Notes: generated by a model from the sequence alone, not told the origin. 64,000 bases of DNA from Streptomyces sp. yr375 (GCF_900110755.1 NZ_FOFF01000040.1:1-64000); one strand, 5' to 3'. Shown: positions 1 to 9,302, numbered from the stretch's first letter. Made by a program: numbers and translations.

Positions 1-257
1 CGCGCCCAGTCCCCGACCCGCACCAGCGGCGCCGGCGAGGTCAACCGGTTCGCCACCATCGCCTCGATCACCTGCCCGTGGCTCAGGTGGGCGCTCGCGC
101 CGCCCGGGCACAGCTCGTCGACGATCCTGGCTACATCCAGCCGGCGCAGAAACTCGGCAGCGACAGGCAGAGCACCCAGACGCTTCTCCACCACGGACAC
201 CACCGCGCACTCGAAGCGCTGACGCTGAGACCGTGGCCGCGGGGACCGGGAAGTCAT
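1..257 (-). CDS. IS1634-type transposase, N-terminal part, cut by the window edge
   Basis: This reading frame starts at an ATG (complement of 255-257) and stays open to base 1, so only about 85 N-terminal residues are present. It reads MTSRSPRPRSQRQRFECAVV and continues with EKRLGALPVAAEFLRRLDV, then SHGQVIEAMVANRLTSPAPL. I recognise this as the DUF4277-like N-terminus of IS1634-family DDE transposases, which move an insertion sequence by cut and paste. The catalytic region lies outside the window. I could not identify a terminal inverted repeat between 258 and 346. The gene points away from pknB, which ends 90 bp to its right. Family assignment is from remembered motifs only. Confidence 0.8.
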   Translation of the reverse strand, partial: MTSRSPRPRSQRQRFECAVVSVVEKRLGALPVAAEFLRRLDVARIVDELCPGGASAHLSHGQVIEAMVANRLTSPAPLVRVGDWA

Positions 258-346
258 CGACACACCCCACCCAACGCCACACCCCCGGCCCAGGACACCC
301 CCGGGCCGGTCACACCATACGAATCAGCGACCCGCGAAGTACGGGG

Positions 347-2332
347 CTAGCCGTTGTTCCCGCCGAAGAAGCCGTTGCCGTCGTCGTTGTTGCCGTTGTT
401 GTTGCCGTTCTTGAAGGCGATCAGGTTGACCGTCTGCCCCTTGTTGACGGTGCTGCCGGGGGCCGGGTCCGAGCTGATGACCTGGGCGTCGTCGTCCGAG
501 GAGCCGGAGATGTTGCCGACGTTCAGGCCCGCGTCCTGCAGCGCCTTCTTGGCGTCCTTCAGGCTCAGGCCCTGAAGGTTGGACGGGACCTGGGTCTGGG
601 TGCTCTTGCCGATCTGGATCTGCACCGCGGAGCCCTTGTCGGCCTGGGAGCCGATGGCCGGGACGGTCTGGACGACCTTGCCGACCAGGTTCGGGTCCTG
701 GGTGTCGACCTCGACGCAGTTGCCTTGCAGGTTGTTCTGCTGCATCAGGTTCTTGGCGTCGTCACAGCTCTTGGCGGAGACATCCGGGACGGTCGACTTC
801 TCCTCGGCCTTGGCGACGGTGAGGGTGATGGTGGTGCCCTTCTCCACCTCGTCGCCGAGCCCCGGGTTCTGCTCCAGGACGGTGCCCGCCTCCTCGGTGG
901 ACACCTCCTCCTTCGTCTCCACGGTGAACTGGTACTTGTCGCCTTCCAGCAGCGTCTTGGCCTCGTCCAGGGTCTTGCCCAGGACCGTCGGCACGACCAC
1001 CTTCGGCGCCCCTGTCGACATGACCAGGTTGACGGCGGTCTCCTTCTTGACCTTCGTCGTGGGATTGGGGTCCTGGCCGCAGATCTTGCCCTTGGGCTGG
1101 TCCTCGCACGCCTTCTGGGTGACCGTCCCGAGCTTGAGGTCGCTGTTGGTGAGCTGCTTCTCGGCGTCGGCCTGGGTCTGGCCGATCAGGCTGGGCACCG
1201 TCACCGTCTGGTTGTTGACCCCGTCGCCGCTGAACACCCACTTGCCGATCAGCACCGCGCCGACCAGCACCAGCGCCGCGGCGACGACCAGCAGGATCGT
1301 CGACGCGTTGGACTTCTTCTGGTTCTGGCGGCGCCGGGGACGGTCGTCGTAGCCGAAGCCGCCGTCGTCCGGGTTCATGGGCGGCAGCATCGACGTGGCG
1401 CCCGCGTCCGCGGAGCGCATCGCCGTGGTCGCCTGGTCGTCGCCGTACCCGCCGTAGCCGACCGAGCCCATCGACGCCGTCGCCGCGACCGGCTGGCCGT
1501 CGAGGCAGGCCTCGATGTCCAGGCGCATCTCGTCGGCCGACTGGTAGCGGTAGTCCGGGTCCTTGACCAGCGCCTTCAGGACGATGGCGTCCATCTCGGG
1601 GGTCAGCTCGGGGTCGAAGACGCTCGGCGGCTGCGGCTCCTCGCGGACGTGCTGGTAGGCCACGGCCACCGGGGAGTCGCCGACGAACGGCGGCCGTACC
1701 GTCAGCAGCTCGTAGAGCAGACAGCCCGCCGAGTAGAGGTCGGAACGCGCGTCGACCTGCTCGCCCTTGGCCTGCTCCGGGGAGAGGTACTGGGCGGTGC
1801 CGATGACCGCGGACGTCTGCGTCATCGTCATGCCGGAGTCGCCCATCGCGCGGGCGATGCCGAAGTCCATGACCTTGACCTGGCCGTTGCGCGTCAGCAT
1901 GACGTTCGCCGGCTTGATGTCGCGGTGCACGATGCCGGCTCTGTGCGAGTACTCCAGGGCCTGGAGGATGCCGATGGTCATCTCCAGCGTCCGCTCCGGC
2001 AGCAGCTTGCGGCCGGAATGGAGCAGTTCGCGGAGCGTGGAGCCGTCGACGTACTCCATGACGATGTACGGGATCGAGACCCCGTCGATGTAGTCCTCGC
2101 CCGTGTCGTAGACCGCGACGATCGCGGGGTGGTTGAGCGAGGCGGCAGACTGGGCCTCCCGGCGGAACCGGGCCTGGAAGGAAGGGTCGCGCGCGAGGTC
2201 CGCGCGCAGCGTCTTCACCGCCACGGTGCGGCCGAGGCGGGTGTCATGCGCGAGGTAGACCTCAGCCATGCCACCACGGCCGAGCACGTGGCCCAGCTCG
2301 TACCGGCCGCCGAGGCGACGCGGCTCTTCCAT
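347..2332 (-). CDS. pknB: Ser/Thr protein kinase with four PASTA domains (PknB type)
   Basis: This is a 661-residue membrane kinase that phosphorylates cell-wall and division proteins. The kinase domain fills residues 1-280: glycine loop GRGGMAEVYLA at 18-28, ATP lysine K40, catalytic HRDIKPANV (Asp138), DFG 157-159 and SPEQ in the activation segment. One transmembrane helix lies at about 344-366. Four extracellular PASTA repeats follow from about 377 and bind muropeptide/peptidoglycan in this family. The C-terminus is an unusual Asn/Gly tail (NGNNNGNNDDGNG). It is the last gene of the minus-strand fhaA-fhaB-pstP-ftsW-pbpA-pknB locus, with a 169 bp gap after pbpA that may hold its own promoter. 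PstP is the expected opposing phosphatase. Confidence 0.96.
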   Translation of the reverse strand: MEEPRRLGGRYELGHVLGRGGMAEVYLAHDTRLGRTVAVKTLRADLARDPSFQARFRREAQSAASLNHPAIVAVYDTGEDYIDGVSIPYIVMEYVDGSTLRELLHSGRKLLPERTLEMTIGILQALEYSHRAGIVHRDIKPANVMLTRNGQVKVMDFGIARAMGDSGMTMTQTSAVIGTAQYLSPEQAKGEQVDARSDLYSAGCLLYELLTVRPPFVGDSPVAVAYQHVREEPQPPSVFDPELTPEMDAIVLKALVKDPDYRYQSADEMRLDIEACLDGQPVAATASMGSVGYGGYGDDQATTAMRSADAGATSMLPPMNPDDGGFGYDDRPRRRQNQKKSNASTILLVVAAALVLVGAVLIGKWVFSGDGVNNQTVTVPSLIGQTQADAEKQLTNSDLKLGTVTQKACEDQPKGKICGQDPNPTTKVKKETAVNLVMSTGAPKVVVPTVLGKTLDEAKTLLEGDKYQFTVETKEEVSTEEAGTVLEQNPGLGDEVEKGTTITLTVAKAEEKSTVPDVSAKSCDDAKNLMQQNNLQGNCVEVDTQDPNLVGKVVQTVPAIGSQADKGSAVQIQIGKSTQTQVPSNLQGLSLKDAKKALQDAGLNVGNISGSSDDDAQVISSDPAPGSTVNKGQTVNLIAFKNGNNNGNNDDGNGFFGGNNG

Positions 2333-2501
2333 AGCTACCTACCAGCCCTCTCCGTCGGTCCCGACCGGCACACATGTGCGGCCGGAGGCTGCCGTCCGGG
2401 CTTACCGTACCTGGACGGAGCAGTGTGACCTGGCCAAGCCCGTCACCCGATACAGGACCGGTATCGCAACGTGCACCGATGTGCAGGCGACGTGATGGGG
2501 G

Positions 2502-3971
2502 TCACTTCTTGCTGTCGATGACTGCCTTCATCACGTCCCTCGCGATCGGACCGGCCAGACCGCCGCCGGTGATGTCGCCGCGGTTGGCCGCGCCGTCCTC
2601 GACGACGACCGCGACGGCCACCGGCGCGCTGCCGTCCGACAGCTTCGCGTACGAGATGAACCAGGCGTACGGCTTCTCGCTGTTGTTCAGGCCGTGCTGG
2701 GCGGTACCGGTCTTGCCGCCTACCTTGACGCCGCTGATCTTGGCCTTGCCGCCGGTGCCCTGCGGGTCGTTGACGACGGTCTCCATCATCTTTTGCAGAG
2801 CCTGCGCGGTCTTGGCCGAGACGGCCTGGGAGAGCTCCTGGGGCTGCGTCGTCTCCAGCGGGTCCACGCTCGGGGCCAGGATCTGGTCGACCATGTACGG
2901 CTTCATCAGCTTGCCGTCGTTGGCGACCGCCGAGGCGATCATGGCCATCTGCAGCGGAGTGGCGCGGTTGGAGCCCTGGCCGATGCCGTCCAGCGCGTTC
3001 TGCGGCGCGTTGTCCTTGGGGTAGATGCTCTCCGCGGCACGGACCGGGGTGTCCAGCTCCGGGTTGTTGAAGCCGAACTTCTCCGCCTGCTTGATCATCT
3101 TCTCGTTGCCGACGTTGTCGGACATCTTCGCGAAGACGGTGTTGCAGGACACCATGAGCGCATAGCGCAGCGTGGCGTTCTCGCAGGCGCCGTGCTCGTT
3201 GGTGAGGTTGGTGGAGGACTGCGGCAGCTTGAACGGGGCCGGGGTGTCCGTCTTCGAGTCGACGCCGTCGACCTCGCCGCTCTCCAGCGCCGCCGCCGCC
3301 GTGACCACCTTGAAGGTGGAGCCGGGCGGGTAGGTCTCGCGCAGCGCCCGGTTCAGCATCGGGTCGTCGGCGTCCTTGCCCTTCTGCACCGCCTGCCACG
3401 CCTCCTGGTCCGCGTTGGAGGAGCCGGCGAACTTCGACGGGTCGTACGACGGGGTGGAGACCAGCGCGAGGATCTTGCCGGTGGACGGCTCGATCGCGGC
3501 GACGGCGCCCTTCTTGTCGCCGAGGCCGGTGTAGGCGGCCTTCTGCGCGGCGGCGTTGAGGGTGGTGACGACGCTGCCGCCCTGCTTCTCCTTGCCCGTG
3601 AGCATGTCCAGGGTGTTGCGGAAGAAGAGCCGGTCGTCGTTGCCGCTGAGGATGCCGTCCTCCAGCTTCTCCAACTGGTTGGCGCCGAACGCCTGCGAGG
3701 AGTAGCCGGTGACCGGCGCCCACATCGCGCCGTTGGACCAGGTGCGCTTGTACTTGTAGTCGCCGGTGGTCTCCACCGAGCCGGTGATGGCCTTGCCGTC
3801 GACGATGATGTCGCCGCGCGGAGTGGAGTAGCGCGTGATGTTGACGCGGCGGTTCTTGGTGTCGCTGGCGAGGCTGTCGGCCTTGACGTACTGCAGGTAG
3901 TTGTCGCGCAGCAGCAGGGTCAGCACGAGGAGGCCGCAGAAGATCGCGATCCGGCGCAGGGGCTTGTTCAT
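2502..3971 (-). CDS. pbpA: Penicillin-binding protein, class B transpeptidase (PbpA)
   Basis: This 489-residue enzyme cross-links peptidoglycan outside the membrane. An N-terminal membrane anchor is visible at about residues 8-22 (IFCGLLVLTLLL). The transpeptidase motifs are complete: STFK (Ser218 nucleophile, Lys221), SCN at 275-277 and KTGTAQHG at 420. I chose the ATG at 3971 because it overlaps the ftsW/rodA stop as ATGA and directly precedes the membrane anchor; the longer open frame upstream is an out-of-frame reading of ftsW/rodA. Overlap with a SEDS gene is the classic glycosyltransferase plus class B PBP pair. The neighbouring kinase and phosphatase suggest phospho-control. Confidence 0.95.
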   Translation of the reverse strand: MNKPLRRIAIFCGLLVLTLLLRDNYLQYVKADSLASDTKNRRVNITRYSTPRGDIIVDGKAITGSVETTGDYKYKRTWSNGAMWAPVTGYSSQAFGANQLEKLEDGILSGNDDRLFFRNTLDMLTGKEKQGGSVVTTLNAAAQKAAYTGLGDKKGAVAAIEPSTGKILALVSTPSYDPSKFAGSSNADQEAWQAVQKGKDADDPMLNRALRETYPPGSTFKVVTAAAALESGEVDGVDSKTDTPAPFKLPQSSTNLTNEHGACENATLRYALMVSCNTVFAKMSDNVGNEKMIKQAEKFGFNNPELDTPVRAAESIYPKDNAPQNALDGIGQGSNRATPLQMAMIASAVANDGKLMKPYMVDQILAPSVDPLETTQPQELSQAVSAKTAQALQKMMETVVNDPQGTGGKAKISGVKVGGKTGTAQHGLNNSEKPYAWFISYAKLSDGSAPVAVAVVVEDGAANRGDITGGGLAGPIARDVMKAVIDSKK

Positions 3972-5407
3972 GACGGGCGGACCACCTGGGTCATCTCGGC
4001 GTCGGGGTTCGAGGCGGGGGCGGGTGCCGGGCGGCGCGCCGTGTCGCTGATTCTGATCAGGATGCCGATCAGCGCCCAGTTGGCGATGACGGACGAACCG
4101 CCGTACGCGAGGAAGGGCATCGTCATACCGGTCAGCGGGATGAGGCCCATCACACCGCCGGCGACGACGAACACCTGGAGGGCGAAGGCGCCGGAGAGGC
4201 CGATGGCGAGCAGCTTGCCGAACGGGTCGCGGGCGGCGAGGGCGGTGCGCACGCCGCGTTCCGCGATCAGGCCGTACAGCAGCAGGAGCGCCATGATGCC
4301 GGCCAGGCCCAGTTCCTCGCCGAAGGTGGCGAGGATGAAGTCGGAGTTGGCGGCGAACTTGATCAGCTCGGAGTGGCCCTGGCCCCAGCCGGTGCCGAGG
4401 GTGCCGCCGGAGCCGAACGCCCACAGGGCCTGCATGGCCTGCTCGGAGTGGCCGACGACGCCCTGCTGGGAGAGCGTGTACTCCTTCATCGGGTCGAGCC
4501 AGGCCTGCACACGCTGCTGGACGTGGCTCTCGAACTGGGCCACGCCGACCGCGCCGACCGAGGACATCAGCAGACCGAACACGATCCAACTGGTCCGCTC
4601 GGTGGCGACGTACAGCATGATGACGAACATCCCGAAGAACAGCAGCGAGGTGCCGAGGTCCGTCTCGAAGACGAGGATCAGGATCGAGATGATCCAGACG
4701 ACGATGATCGGGCCGAGGTCGCGGCCGCGCGGCAGGTAGAGGCCGAGGAAGCGGCGGCTGGCCAGGGCGAGGGCGTCGCGCTTCACCATCAGATAGCCGG
4801 CGAAGAAGATCGCGAGCACGATCTTGGCGAACTCGCCCGGCTGGATGGAGAAACCGGCCACCGAGATCCAGATCTTGGCGCCGTAGATGTTCTGGCCGAG
4901 GCCCGGCACGAGCGGCAGCAGCAGCAGGAAGATCGCGCCGACCATGGAGATGTAGGTGTAGCGCTGCAGGACGCGGTGGTCCTTGAGGAAGATCAGCACC
5001 ACGATGAAGAGCGCGATGCCCATCGCCGTGTACAGCAGTTGCCGTGGCGCGGCCGTGCCGGCCTGCTGGGCCTGCTGGAGGTACTTCGACTGGTCGAGGC
5101 GCCAGATGGCGACCAGCCCGAGCCCGTTCAGCAGGGTGGCCAGCGGCAGCAGCAGCGGGTCGGCGTACGGCGCGAACTTGCGGACGACGAGATGGGCGAC
5201 GCCGGCCAGCAGACCGAGGCCGAGCCCGTAGCTCAGGAGGCCGGACGGCACCTGCTCGTTGATGGCCAGGCCCACGTTGGCGTAGGCGAAGACCGGGATG
5301 ACGACGGCGAACACCAGCAGCGCGAGCTCGGTGTTGCGCCGGCTCGGCGTGCCGATCGAGCCGATCGTGGACGTGTGGTGCGTCGGCGAGTTGGTCGTAC
5401 TGCTCAT
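3968..5407 (-). CDS. ftsW: SEDS-family peptidoglycan glycosyltransferase (FtsW/RodA)
   Basis: This is a polytopic membrane protein of 479 residues that polymerises lipid II into glycan strands. The sequence is a succession of hydrophobic helices, with SEDS signatures such as GLGQNIYGAKIW, GWGQGHSELIKFAANSDFI and the C-terminal GGVMGLIPLTGMTMPFLAYG. The start at 5407 (MSSTTNSP) has a GAGAGG ribosome site about 10 bases upstream and leaves a 25 bp gap to pstP. An alternative upstream start at 5443 would overlap pstP. The 3' end overlaps pbpA by 4 bp, consistent with a working SEDS-bPBP pair. Whether it acts in division (FtsW) or elongation (RodA) cannot be told from sequence, so the symbol is provisional. 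Confidence 0.93.
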   Translation of the reverse strand: MSSTTNSPTHHTSTIGSIGTPSRRNTELALLVFAVVIPVFAYANVGLAINEQVPSGLLSYGLGLGLLAGVAHLVVRKFAPYADPLLLPLATLLNGLGLVAIWRLDQSKYLQQAQQAGTAAPRQLLYTAMGIALFIVVLIFLKDHRVLQRYTYISMVGAIFLLLLPLVPGLGQNIYGAKIWISVAGFSIQPGEFAKIVLAIFFAGYLMVKRDALALASRRFLGLYLPRGRDLGPIIVVWIISILILVFETDLGTSLLFFGMFVIMLYVATERTSWIVFGLLMSSVGAVGVAQFESHVQQRVQAWLDPMKEYTLSQQGVVGHSEQAMQALWAFGSGGTLGTGWGQGHSELIKFAANSDFILATFGEELGLAGIMALLLLYGLIAERGVRTALAARDPFGKLLAIGLSGAFALQVFVVAGGVMGLIPLTGMTMPFLAYGGSSVIANWALIGILIRISDTARRPAPAPASNPDAEMTQVVRPS

Positions 5408-5432
5408 CGTGACGGGGCCTCTCACGGCTTGC

Positions 5433-6947
5433 CTACTGCTCACCGCACCGCGAGACGACCTTCTGCTCTTCCTCCGAAAGGCTGGGGCCGGTGGTGGGAG
5501 TGGCGGTCGCGGATACGGACGGGGACGCGGTTGCCGAGGGGCTCGGCGATGCCTTGGACGTGGCCGACGAGGGGGTGGTTCCCGTGGGGCCGCCGGGCTT
5601 CGAGGGGGTCTTGCCCGCCGGAGCGGTGTCGGCCTGCTTCTTGCAGGCGGAGGCCTGGACGGCCAGCTCGCCGATCTTCTTCTGGGCGGTGGACAGGCTG
5701 CCCTCGGCGATCGTCGCCTGGACCAGCTTCTGCTGGTATTCCGGGAGGTACTTGAGTTCGATCTCGGGGTGATCCCTCTCGACCTTCGACAGCGACACCC
5801 AGGCCAGGTCCTGGCTGATGCCCCGGTACAGGGCGACGTGCTGGTCCTTGGTGCCGACGTAGTACTGCGTCTGCGTCCAGCGCCAGCCGCCGTACAGGCC
5901 GCCGCCGATCACGGCGAGCGCGAGCACGCTGTAGATCGATCTCGTCAGCCACTTGCGGCCGGCCCGCGGTTTGACGAAGTCGTCGTCGGTGTAGTCGCCG
6001 AAGCCGTCGGTGGGGATGAAGCCGGTGATGTCGCCGCCGGAGCCGGGCGGGCCGAACTCGCCGCCCCCGCCGTGCCCGTGCCCGTGCTGCCTGCGGCCGA
6101 GGCCGGAGGCGCGGCCCGCGGGGGTCTGCATGATGCCGTTGTCGTGCAGTTGGAGCTGGTTCTCGGCGACCGCGCCGACCACGACCGGGACGTCGGACAA
6201 CTGCCCGGCGAGGGTGTCCCCGGTGTCCAGGTCGAGGACATCGGCGACGATGACGGTGATGTTGTCGGGGCCGCCGCCGCGCAGCGCGAGCTGGATCAGC
6301 TCCTGCACGGTCTCCTGCGGGCCCTGGTAGCTGGCGAGGGTGTCCTCGAGCGTCTGGTGGGAGACGACGCCGGACAGGCCGTCCGAGCAGATCAGATACC
6401 GGTCGCCGGCGCGGACCTCGCGGATGGAGAGGTCGGGTTCGACGTGCTCGCCGCTGCCCAGCGCGCGCATCAGCAGGGAGCGCTGCGGGTGGGTGGTGGC
6501 CTCCTCCTCGGTGATGCGGCCCTCGTCGACGAGGCGCTGCACCCAGGTGTGGTCCTGCGTGATCTGCGTCAGCACGCCGTCGCGCAGCAGGTAGGCGCGC
6601 GAGTCGCCGACGTGTACGAGGCCCAGGCGCTGGCCGGTCCACAGCAGCGCGGTCAGGGTGGTCCCCATGCCCTCGAGCTGGGGGTCCTCCTCGACCAGGG
6701 CGCGCAGTTGGTCGTTGGCGCGCTGGACGGCGGTGCCGAGCGAGGTGAGGACGTCGGAGCCGGGGACGTCGTCGTCGAGGGCGACGATGGTGGAGATGGC
6801 CTCGGAGGAGGCGACCTCACCGGCGGCGGCGCCGCCCATGCCGTCGGCGATGGCGAGCAGGCGCGGACCGGCGTAACCGGAGTCCTCGTTGCCCTCCCGG
6901 ATCATGCCCTTGTGCGATCCGGCGGCGAAACGCAGTGACAGGCTCAT
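5433..6947 (-). CDS. pstP: PP2C-type Ser/Thr protein phosphatase (PstP/Stp)
   Basis: This 504-residue protein removes phosphate from targets of the PknB-type kinases. The cytosolic PP2C domain (about 1-240) shows the metal-binding motifs GNEDSG, ADGMGG, SDGLSG and DNITVIVAD. A single transmembrane helix follows near residue 335-355 (SIYSVLALAVIGGGLYGGW), and the extracytoplasmic tail ends in a Ser/Thr/Pro/Ala-rich stretch. The start at 6947 (MSLSLRF) is preceded by GAGGTG at a normal distance, so the 19-residue upstream extension is rejected. It sits between fhaB and ftsW/rodA, the conserved actinobacterial order. Confidence 0.95.
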   Translation of the reverse strand: MSLSLRFAAGSHKGMIREGNEDSGYAGPRLLAIADGMGGAAAGEVASSEAISTIVALDDDVPGSDVLTSLGTAVQRANDQLRALVEEDPQLEGMGTTLTALLWTGQRLGLVHVGDSRAYLLRDGVLTQITQDHTWVQRLVDEGRITEEEATTHPQRSLLMRALGSGEHVEPDLSIREVRAGDRYLICSDGLSGVVSHQTLEDTLASYQGPQETVQELIQLALRGGGPDNITVIVADVLDLDTGDTLAGQLSDVPVVVGAVAENQLQLHDNGIMQTPAGRASGLGRRQHGHGHGGGGEFGPPGSGGDITGFIPTDGFGDYTDDDFVKPRAGRKWLTRSIYSVLALAVIGGGLYGGWRWTQTQYYVGTKDQHVALYRGISQDLAWVSLSKVERDHPEIELKYLPEYQQKLVQATIAEGSLSTAQKKIGELAVQASACKKQADTAPAGKTPSKPGGPTGTTPSSATSKASPSPSATASPSVSATATPTTGPSLSEEEQKVVSRCGEQ

Positions 6948-7087
6948 GCGCACCTCGCCCGTCGGCCCCGGGTACAGCCGGTCGTGTCGAGCCACACTGC
7001 CCACCCTCCGGTCGGGAGCACACCGGGGCCCTGGGTGCCGGCCGCCGCCGCGTGCTCGCTCCGCTCGCGCTCAGTCATGATGTAGCA

Positions 7088-7603
7088 CTACTTCCGCAGC
7101 TCGATGACGGTCTTGCCGATACGGATCGGCGCGCCCAGCGGGATCGGTGTGGGAGTCGTCAGCCGCGATCGGTCGAGGTACGTGCCGTTGGTGGAGCCCA
7201 GGTCCTCGACGATCCACTGGCCGTCGCGGTCCGGGTAGATCCTGGCATGGCGGCTGGAGGCGTAGTCGTCGTCCAGCACGATCGTGCTGTCGTGCGCCCG
7301 GCCCAGACTGATGGTCTGGCCCTGGAGCGCGACGGTCGTGCCGGTGAGGGTGCCTTCGGACACCACCAGTTTCGTCGGTGCGTTACGGCGCGTGCGGCCC
7401 GCGGCGGCGGGCTGCTGGCGCTGTTGCGGAGGCGCCTGCTGGCGCTGTGCCTGCTGGGCCCGCCCAGCCTCCCGGCGCGAACCGCGCTGGGTGACCCGCG
7501 TACCGAACAGGTCGCTGCGGATGACCTGCACGGCCACGATCACGAACAGCCACAGTACGGCCAGAAAACCCAGCCGCATGACCGTGAGGGTCAGCTCTGA
7601 CAT
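7088..7603 (-). CDS. fhaB: FHA-domain protein with N-terminal membrane helix (FhaB/FipA type)
   Basis: This 171-residue protein has one transmembrane helix near the N-terminus (about residues 8-28, MRLGFLAVLWLFVIVAVQVI), a Gln/Arg/Ala-rich linker and a C-terminal FHA domain. The domain carries the phosphothreonine-binding signatures GRAHDS, SSRHA and GSTNGTYL. In actinobacteria such proteins recruit phosphorylated partners of the PknA/PknB kinases to cell-wall sites. It follows fhaA after 10 bp and is probably co-transcribed with it. A 140 bp gap separates it from pstP. Confidence 0.93.
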   Translation of the reverse strand: MSELTLTVMRLGFLAVLWLFVIVAVQVIRSDLFGTRVTQRGSRREAGRAQQAQRQQAPPQQRQQPAAAGRTRRNAPTKLVVSEGTLTGTTVALQGQTISLGRAHDSTIVLDDDYASSRHARIYPDRDGQWIVEDLGSTNGTYLDRSRLTTPTPIPLGAPIRIGKTVIELRK

Positions 7604-7613
7604 TGCCCCCGCT

Positions 7614-8507
7614 TCACCCTTCGGCTTGCCGGTAAATGATGGTGGTGCTGCCCACGACGATCCGCGAGCCGTCGCGGAGCGTAGCGCGGGTGGTGTGCTG
7701 CCCGTCCACCACGATGCCGTTGGTGGAACCGAGATCCTGGATCGTCGAGGGCGAACCGGTCCGGATCTCGCAGTGCCGACGGGAGACGCCGGGATCGTCG
7801 ATCCGCACGTCGGCCTCGGTGCTGCGGCCCAGTACGAGCGTCCCGCGCGAGATCTGGTGGCGGGTGCCGTTGATCTCGATCCAGTGCCGGGCGCGCGACC
7901 CGGGCTGCGGGGCCCCGGCCAGTCCGCCGCCCGCGCCGCCGGGACGCTGGGCGCCTGCGGCGGGCGGGTAGCCGTAGCCGCCGGGACGGCCGCCCGCGGC
8001 GCCGGGCGGCGGTGCGGACGGCATGGGCGGAGCGCCCGCTCCGCCGGCCCCGGGGTACCCGGGTCCGCCCGCTCCGCCGGGCCGCTGCCGGCCGCCGGCG
8101 GGCGCCTGCTCCGGTGCCTGCGCCTGGCTGCTGGAGGAGGCGAGCGTACGGCTGCGCACCCGGTACAGGCCGGTGTCGAGGTCCTCGGCCTTCTCCAGGT
8201 TGACCTTGATCGGCCCCATGAAGGTGTAGCGCTGCTGCTTGGCGTAGTCGCGCACCATGCCGGCGAGCTCGTCGCCGAGCTGGCCGGAGTAGGGGCTGAG
8301 CCGCTCGTAGTCCGGCGTGCTCAGCTCCACGATGAAGTCGTTGGGGACGACCGTGCGGTCCCGGTTCCAGATCGTCGCGTTGTTGTCGCACTCGCGCTGG
8401 AGCGCGCCGGCGATCTCCACGGGCTGGACCTCGGACTTGAAGACCTTGGCGAAGGTGCCGTTGACCAGACCCTCGAGACGCTGCTCGAACTTCTTCAGAA
8501 CTCCCAT
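7614..8507 (-). CDS. fhaA: DUF3662 and FHA-domain protein (FhaA)
   Basis: This cytosolic protein has 297 residues. Residues 1-125 form the DUF3662 domain (begins MGVLKKFEQRLEGLVNGTFA). A Gly/Pro/Ala-rich linker of about 80 residues follows, then a C-terminal FHA domain with GRSTEADVRI, SRRHCEI and STNGIVV. FhaA reads phosphothreonine on kinase targets; in mycobacteria it binds the phosphorylated pseudokinase domain of MviN, which controls lipid II supply. It is the first gene of the minus-strand cell-wall signalling locus. A GGAGG ribosome site (complement of 8515-8519) precedes the ATG, and the promoter should lie in 8508-8978. Confidence 0.94.
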   Translation of the reverse strand: MGVLKKFEQRLEGLVNGTFAKVFKSEVQPVEIAGALQRECDNNATIWNRDRTVVPNDFIVELSTPDYERLSPYSGQLGDELAGMVRDYAKQQRYTFMGPIKVNLEKAEDLDTGLYRVRSRTLASSSSQAQAPEQAPAGGRQRPGGAGGPGYPGAGGAGAPPMPSAPPPGAAGGRPGGYGYPPAAGAQRPGGAGGGLAGAPQPGSRARHWIEINGTRHQISRGTLVLGRSTEADVRIDDPGVSRRHCEIRTGSPSTIQDLGSTNGIVVDGQHTTRATLRDGSRIVVGSTTIIYRQAEG

Positions 8508-8978
8508 GGGGCACCTCCTCCGTAGTGGCTGCCGTCCCGTGCCGTGCCGCTGACCGTGCTGCCTGCCTGGTACTGCTTACTGATCGTATCCACGCGCCGG
8601 CGAATCGGCTGGTTCCCCCTGTCGGCCCCGTCGACGGGTGTCGACGTCCCAGGATCGTAGAGGCGGCCGTAGACCAGTGTCCCGCACCTGACTGTGCTCC
8701 TCGTCCGGCTCCTGGGGAGACGATCGCCATAGGTACGAGGTTGATACGCGAACCAGTCACCGCCGAGACGTACGAGGTTCGCCATCAGGTTCGCCATCAG
8801 GTTCGCCACGGGTTCACTGCGGGGTCGCCGCGGGCCTCGTACGGGGTTGCCGACCGTCTCCCACCTGGTCCCTGCCCGCGAAAAAGGGATGTGAACGCAC
8901 CCTGGACCGCGTGCTAATGTTCTGCATGTCGGAAGGCGCGCAGGCCGAAAAGCCCACAAGCCCGAGGACACACCCAAT
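8508..8978. other. Intergenic region between fhaA and tRNA-Leu
   Basis: I see no convincing gene here. It must carry the divergent promoters for the minus-strand fhaA operon and for tRNA-Leu. It contains a 12 bp unit repeated three times (8775-8810). Confidence 0.6.
8775..8810. repeat. Three tandem copies of a 12 bp unit
   Basis: The unit AGGTTCGCCATC occurs three times head to tail; the last copy ends AC instead of TC. It lies in the divergent fhaA/tRNA-Leu intergenic region. Whether it is a protein-binding array or a slippage product cannot be told. Confidence 0.85.
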
Positions 8979-9062
8979 GCGCGGGTGGCGGAATAGGCAG
9001 ACGCGCTGGATTCAGGTTCCAGTGCCCGCAAGGGCGTGGGGGTTCAACTCCCCCCTCGCGCA
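8979..9062 (+). tRNA. tRNA-Leu (anticodon CAG)
   Basis: A full class II cloverleaf is visible: acceptor GCGCGGG paired with CTCGCGC, anticodon stem CTGGA/TCCAG enclosing loop TTCAGGT (anticodon CAG), a long variable arm (TGCCCGCAAGGGCG) and T-arm GGGGG-TTCAACT-CCCCC. The discriminator is A9062 and no CCA is encoded. It reads CUG, the commonest Leu codon in GC-rich genomes. A strong terminator starts 7 bases downstream, so it appears to be a single-gene unit. Confidence 0.97.
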
Positions 9063-9068
9063 CAAGTC

Positions 9069-9101
9069 GAAAGCCCCCAGGTCTATGACCTGGGGGCTTT
9101 C
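9069..9101 (+). terminator. Terminator of tRNA-Leu
   Basis: A perfect 15 bp stem (GAAAGCCCCCAGGTC and its complement) with a 3-base TAT loop, followed by CGCGTTTTCG. Its place just after the tRNA makes intrinsic termination the likely role. Confidence 0.9.
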
Positions 9102-9302
9102 GCGTTTTCGGGTGTTCCGGTGTTTTGGCGTGGGTGGCGTGGGTGGCCGTGTGGTCTCAGGCGGTCCTGGGGGCTTCCCGGGGCTTTCTGGGCGGGTGAT
9201 CGCTGGCCATGGTCGCTCACGGTGTGTGAGGAACATCTCAGGGTTGTGGCGGCGGGGTGGCGGGCGTGATGGTCGCGGGTTGCCCTGTGGGTGGTGCGGG
9301 GG

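Noticed and set aside
258..346. Terminal inverted repeat of the insertion sequence
   Set aside because: I looked for a repeat between the transposase start and pknB, but the other end is outside the window, so nothing can be matched.
233..2428. 731-residue frame on the plus strand opposite pknB
   Set aside because: It is antisense to a fully conserved kinase; its Val/Leu/Gly/Arg composition is the usual GC-rich shadow.
2694..4739. Long plus-strand frame opposite pbpA and ftsW/rodA
   Set aside because: No family features; the real genes on the other strand have complete catalytic motifs.
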